DNA of 64,000 bases from Alkalicella caledoniensis (GTDB taxonomy: Bacteria > Bacillota > Proteinivoracia > Proteinivoracales > Proteinivoracaceae), in assembly GCF_014467015.1 (NCBI RefSeq), contig NZ_CP058559.1, positions 1,116,001-1,180,000 on the forward strand, written 5' to 3'. Position numbers and translations under genes: made by a program. Numbering within the stretch: position 1 is the stretch's first letter; each line of letters begins with the position of its first letter. Below are positions 61,413-64,000 of this stretch, in pieces. The notes under the pieces are model-generated. The model worked only from the letters and a program-made list of their open reading frames with translations, was not told where the DNA came from and made no database searches.

Positions 61413-61504
61413 ACAAGCACTCCCTTTTATCAATTCATATTACTTTTTATGTAATATGAGTCAAAAGAGTTCATCAAAATATTTTCCTTCAAGCAGCACA
61501 AAAA

Positions 61505-61533
61505 AGCCCCTAAGCATATCGTTTTAGGGGTTG
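61505..61533. terminator. CTAAGC-type hairpin
   Basis: GCCCCTAAGC and GTTTTAGGGG (with mismatches and G-T pairs) form a hairpin, followed by TCTCCATATT as in other family members. Confidence 0.5.
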
Positions 61534-61571
61534 TATCTCCATATTATCCACTTTTAAATCTGCTCGCTATC

Positions 61572-61790
61572 TTAAGTTCTATTCCTATATTCTCTTCTTC
61601 CATCAATAATTACATATGTAATTATTGTCTTATCCTCTTGGTTTATCTTATAAAAAACAAGATGTATCTCAACGATTATTACTCTATAACCTTGTTTTTT
61701 ATAAGATAATGCCTCGGCATACTTCCTAGTATACATTATTTAATTATGAACATCTACCTTTGAATAAATAGTATAAGCTAGATGGGGCTA
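61572..61790 (-). pseudogene. GNAT tail and CPBP 3'-end fragment (copy 2)
   Basis: The segment at 61627-61790 repeats 57818-57980: the last codons of the CPBP protease (SLYYLFKG), then a GNAT C-terminus (YAEALFYKKQGYRVIIVEIHL). Only fragments are present. The frame continues to a TAA at 61572. Confidence 0.65.
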
Positions 61791-61826
61791 GTCCCCCTCA
61801 ATAGGAAATCAGTAATTTTACTAATC

Positions 61827-62066
61827 CTAATTATTTAAGAATATCCCTACTATTAACATAATAGGTCCTACAAACATAAGTCCAATCGTTGGCAAAGTTA
61901 ACATTCCCAAAAGTATCGAATCAAATAAATTATAACCATATCTATAATGTATTACAATTGAGACACTAGCAATTAGCATATAGCAAATGGCAAATCCTAA
62001 ACTTATTTTCATAAAAATATAGAAACAAAACAACAAAAATAATAGGGGTAATATGTTTCCAAACAT
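61827..62066 (-). CDS. Small hydrophobic protein
   Basis: A 79-aa protein with about three membrane segments (LPLLFLLFCFYIFM; GFAICYMLIASVSIVI; TLPTIGLMFVGPIMLIVGIF). It lacks a good ribosome binding site, so expression is doubtful. It lies next to the IS256 element, whose insertion separates it from the gene at the right edge. Confidence 0.4.
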   Translation of the reverse strand: MFGNILPLLFLLFCFYIFMKISLGFAICYMLIASVSIVIHYRYGYNLFDSILLGMLTLPTIGLMFVGPIMLIVGIFLNN

Positions 62067-62205
62067 ATTAAACTTATTTTGATATATGTTAAAGACTTGG
62101 GGTTTCGGGAGTATAAATAATTTAGTGTAATTGGATTTCTTACTTTACTGCATCTACTAGTAGAAAATCTAAACATACATCAGAAATATTTTCCCATTAC
62201 TGGGA

Positions 62206-62317
62206 TATAATATTCATGGCTCTTACTTACTAAAAGGATAAGGCAATACTGGAGAGTAACCTGAGCGATTAGTAAGGTTCTGCCGAGGATAGAGGATCTG
62301 ACCCTCTATCTTTTTTT
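62206..62317 (+). ncRNA. Candidate small RNA inside the IS256-type element
   Basis: A TATAAT (62206-62211) precedes a stretch that can fold as GGCA...TGCC enclosing AACCT...AGGTT, then a strong terminator GATAGAGG/CCTCTATC (62288-62310) with T7. There is no clear -35. The RNA would be about 100 nt and lie antiparallel to the end of the transposase gene. It is not a family I can name. Confidence 0.35.
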
Positions 62318-62375
62318 GCCCTTTTTTCTATCCTTGGGAGAACTAAAGCGATAAACTCCTGGGCAAAGCCCAGCA

Positions 62376-63593
62376 CTAAACAGCTAAATTTGAGTCAATT
62401 CTATCCTCAAAATATATTGCAAACTGGGAGATACATTGTTTCCAGATCCTAAGTGGTTGAGTCCACTTCTTAGATATTTCCATGGTAGCTAAGTACAATA
62501 TTTTTTCTAAGGCTTCATCGTTAGGGTAAGATGTTTTAGTTTTAGTAACTTTACGCAGCTGTCTATGGTATGCTTCGATGGTATTTGTAGTATAGATCAA
62601 TTTACGTATCTCGTTAGGATACTTAAAGTAAACAGTTAACTCATCCCAATTTTTTTCCCATGATTTAATAATTATTGGGTGTTTTTTACCCCACTTTTCT
62701 TTGAACTCTTCAAAAGCATATTCTGCTTCATCAAGAGTTAAAGCTTGGTATACTTTTTTCAGGTCTACCATTACCTGTTTCATTTCTTTATACGAAACAT
62801 ACTTCATCGAGTTTCTGATTTGGTGAATAACACATAGCTGTATTTCTGTTTTTGGAAAGGCAGAGTTAATAGCCTCAGAAAAGCCTGAAAGTCCGTCCTT
62901 ACAAGCAATTAGGATGTCTTCTACACCTCTATTTTTAAGGTCATTAAGTACTCCTAGCCAGAACTTTGAACTTTCGTTACCACCAATCCATATTCCTAAA
63001 ACTTCCTTGTGACCTGCCATATTTATACCTAGTACACTGTAAGCCGCTTTATTAATTATCCTGTTATCTTCACGAACTTTAAAGTGAATTGCATCAAGGA
63101 AAACTATAGGGTAGATCCTATCTAGTGGCCTAGATTGCCATTCAGCAATCATAGGTAGTATCCTGTCTGTAACTTTACTAACCATTGTTGCTGATACCTC
63201 GATGCCGTAGATATCTTGCATATGGCTTTCTATGTCACGTGTGGTCATTCCGTTAGCATACATGGATATTATTTTATCTTCGAGCTCATTGCTAGTCCGT
63301 TGATATTTCTTGATTACTTGTGGTTCAAAATCCCCATTACGATCCCTTGGGATTTCTATGGTTGATTCTCCGTACTTAGTCTTAATGGTTTTCTTGTTGT
63401 AACCATTTCTACTATTCCCTGAATGATCGCCAATGGGTGAGTGTTTATCATAGCCTAAATGCTCATCCATTTCAGCTTCGAAGATTTCCTGCATAGTATC
63501 TTTGAATAAACTTTTTAAGTGTTCTTGTACTTCTTCTACACTTCGGCACTCTTTTGCTAATTCTTTGGCTAATAAATTACCCTTTGTAGTCAT
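62376..63593 (-). CDS. IS256-family transposase
   Basis: A full-length 405-aa mutator-type transposase. It has the N-terminal LKSLFKDTMQEIFEAEMDEHLGY block, the CxxH-type insertion VIHQIRNSMKYV, and the DDE residues: Asp in FLDAIHFKV, Asp in IACKDGLSGF and Glu in NTIEAYHRQLRK. Start ATG 63593 follows AAAGGGG. No stop or frameshift, so it is probably active. Confidence 0.95.
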   Translation of the reverse strand: MTTKGNLLAKELAKECRSVEEVQEHLKSLFKDTMQEIFEAEMDEHLGYDKHSPIGDHSGNSRNGYNKKTIKTKYGESTIEIPRDRNGDFEPQVIKKYQRTSNELEDKIISMYANGMTTRDIESHMQDIYGIEVSATMVSKVTDRILPMIAEWQSRPLDRIYPIVFLDAIHFKVREDNRIINKAAYSVLGINMAGHKEVLGIWIGGNESSKFWLGVLNDLKNRGVEDILIACKDGLSGFSEAINSAFPKTEIQLCVIHQIRNSMKYVSYKEMKQVMVDLKKVYQALTLDEAEYAFEEFKEKWGKKHPIIIKSWEKNWDELTVYFKYPNEIRKLIYTTNTIEAYHRQLRKVTKTKTSYPNDEALEKILYLATMEISKKWTQPLRIWKQCISQFAIYFEDRIDSNLAV

Positions 63594-63631
63594 AATTGGA
63601 CAACCCCTTTTTTAGTGGTATTATTATCCAA

Positions 63632-64000
63632 TTACACGTAATTTATTACGCTCTCTTGGTTTCTTCTATTAGCTTTAGCTCCTATACTACAAAAATCAAT
63701 TTTATCTACTATTTTCTTATCCCCTAATTCTCCCAATTCCTTTACTAAAATTTCCGTAAAGGTGTAATTTTTGTCTTCTGATATAATCCTCAATTGTCTT
63801 ATTATTTTTTCAACTTCTGAAAAATTGCTTAGACTAATCTCATAAGCTAAATAATCCTGGTCAACTACATAGAATATTTTCAAAAACGATGTTTTCTTGC
63901 TATGCATTACAATAGTGATATTATAAATATCACTCCATAATACTTTCTTAGGTTTCAGTTTTAACAAATCGGTTAACTGTAGATATTCTCTTTCAAACAA
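63632..64000 (-). pseudogene. Gene truncated by the IS256 insertion (runs off the right edge)
   Basis: A 122-codon frame is open to the right edge and ends SVINYV. Its stop TAA lies inside the IS terminal repeat, so the natural C-terminus is lost. The visible part (VLWSDIYNITIVMHSKKTSF, LKIFYVVDQDYLAYEISLSN) is alternating beta-strands, perhaps a PH-like domain. No family assigned. Confidence 0.6.

Larger units (their letters stand above)
62118..63645 (-). mobile_element. IS256-family insertion sequence
   Basis: Ends are marked by GTGTAATTGGAT at 62125-62136 and its inverse at 63626-63637. TAATTTA flanks the element at 62118-62124 and 63639-63645, consistent with a 7-8 bp target duplication. 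The size (about 1.5 kb) and transposase fit IS256. It disrupts the gene at the right edge. Confidence 0.82.

Noticed and set aside
62220-62317. Manganese or other known riboswitch
   Set aside because: Some phrases (GGAGAGTAACC, TGCCGAGG) are reminiscent, but the consensus could not be laid out and no plus-strand gene follows.

Overview
The window is a low-GC chromosomal segment of a Gram-positive anaerobe, most likely a member of the Clostridia. Supporting signs are AGGAGG-type ribosome binding sites, a T-box leader, tyrosine phenol-lyase with a sigma-54 activator, an FMN/FAD reductase lipoprotein, HypA/HypB without oxygen-dependent enzymes, a Taq-type M32 peptidase, and protein families common in amino-acid-fermenting clostridia. 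Species cannot be fixed from this sequence. Nearly all genes lie on the minus strand.

Layout. 1-8 kb: start of a pentapeptide-repeat gene, membrane protein, alpha/beta hydrolase, flavin-dependent reductase lipoprotein with its TetR regulator, a complete IS1202-type element with a 27-bp target duplication, and a ChaN/EreA-like lipoprotein. 8.5-10.2 kb (plus strand): a 2H phosphoesterase and a T-box-controlled GNAT acetyltransferase. 10.3-18.1 kb: a FecCD-type metal/chelate ABC transporter, then hypB-hypA-DUF5692-like membrane protein-large Fe-S flavoprotein. 18.3-20.7 kb: a FAD oxidoreductase overlapping a gene that resembles a domesticated transposase. 20.8-27.1 kb: M32 carboxypeptidase, Cys-rich mini-protein, and the polyamine operon potABCD behind an XRE-cupin regulator. 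27.3-29.3 kb: ECF sigma factor with a membrane-anchored serpin. 29.6-34.5 kb: RidA, a kinase relic, GrpB, then tyrosine phenol-lyase (tpl) and its TyrR-like sigma-54 activator, with a clear -24/-12 promoter and TGTAA/TTACA boxes between them. 34.6-46.7 kb: lipoproteins, GNATs, DUF2207, TatD, WYL regulator, ABC exporter, APH-type kinase. 46.9-48.5 kb: SpeA-type decarboxylase.

From 48.7 kb to the end the DNA is accessory and worn. It holds a truncated DUF6273-like gene, PNPOx-like and GNAT genes, a RAYT transposase relic, a duplicated double-psi beta-barrel gene (one copy split by an IS3-family element), a group II intron remnant just after a terminator, a possible orphan PD-(D/E)XK nuclease, a CPBP protease, duplicated GNAT tails, SH3-like and small membrane proteins, and an IS256-family element that truncates the gene at the right edge.

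Functionally, tpl and its activator form a self-contained tyrosine-degradation module. The pot operon and SpeA both concern polyamines but are not adjacent. HypA/HypB with a neighbouring FecCD transporter hints at nickel handling, but a terminator separates the two. A hairpin with CCTAAGC/GCTTAGG arms recurs at gene ends throughout. No tRNA, rRNA or CRISPR array was seen.
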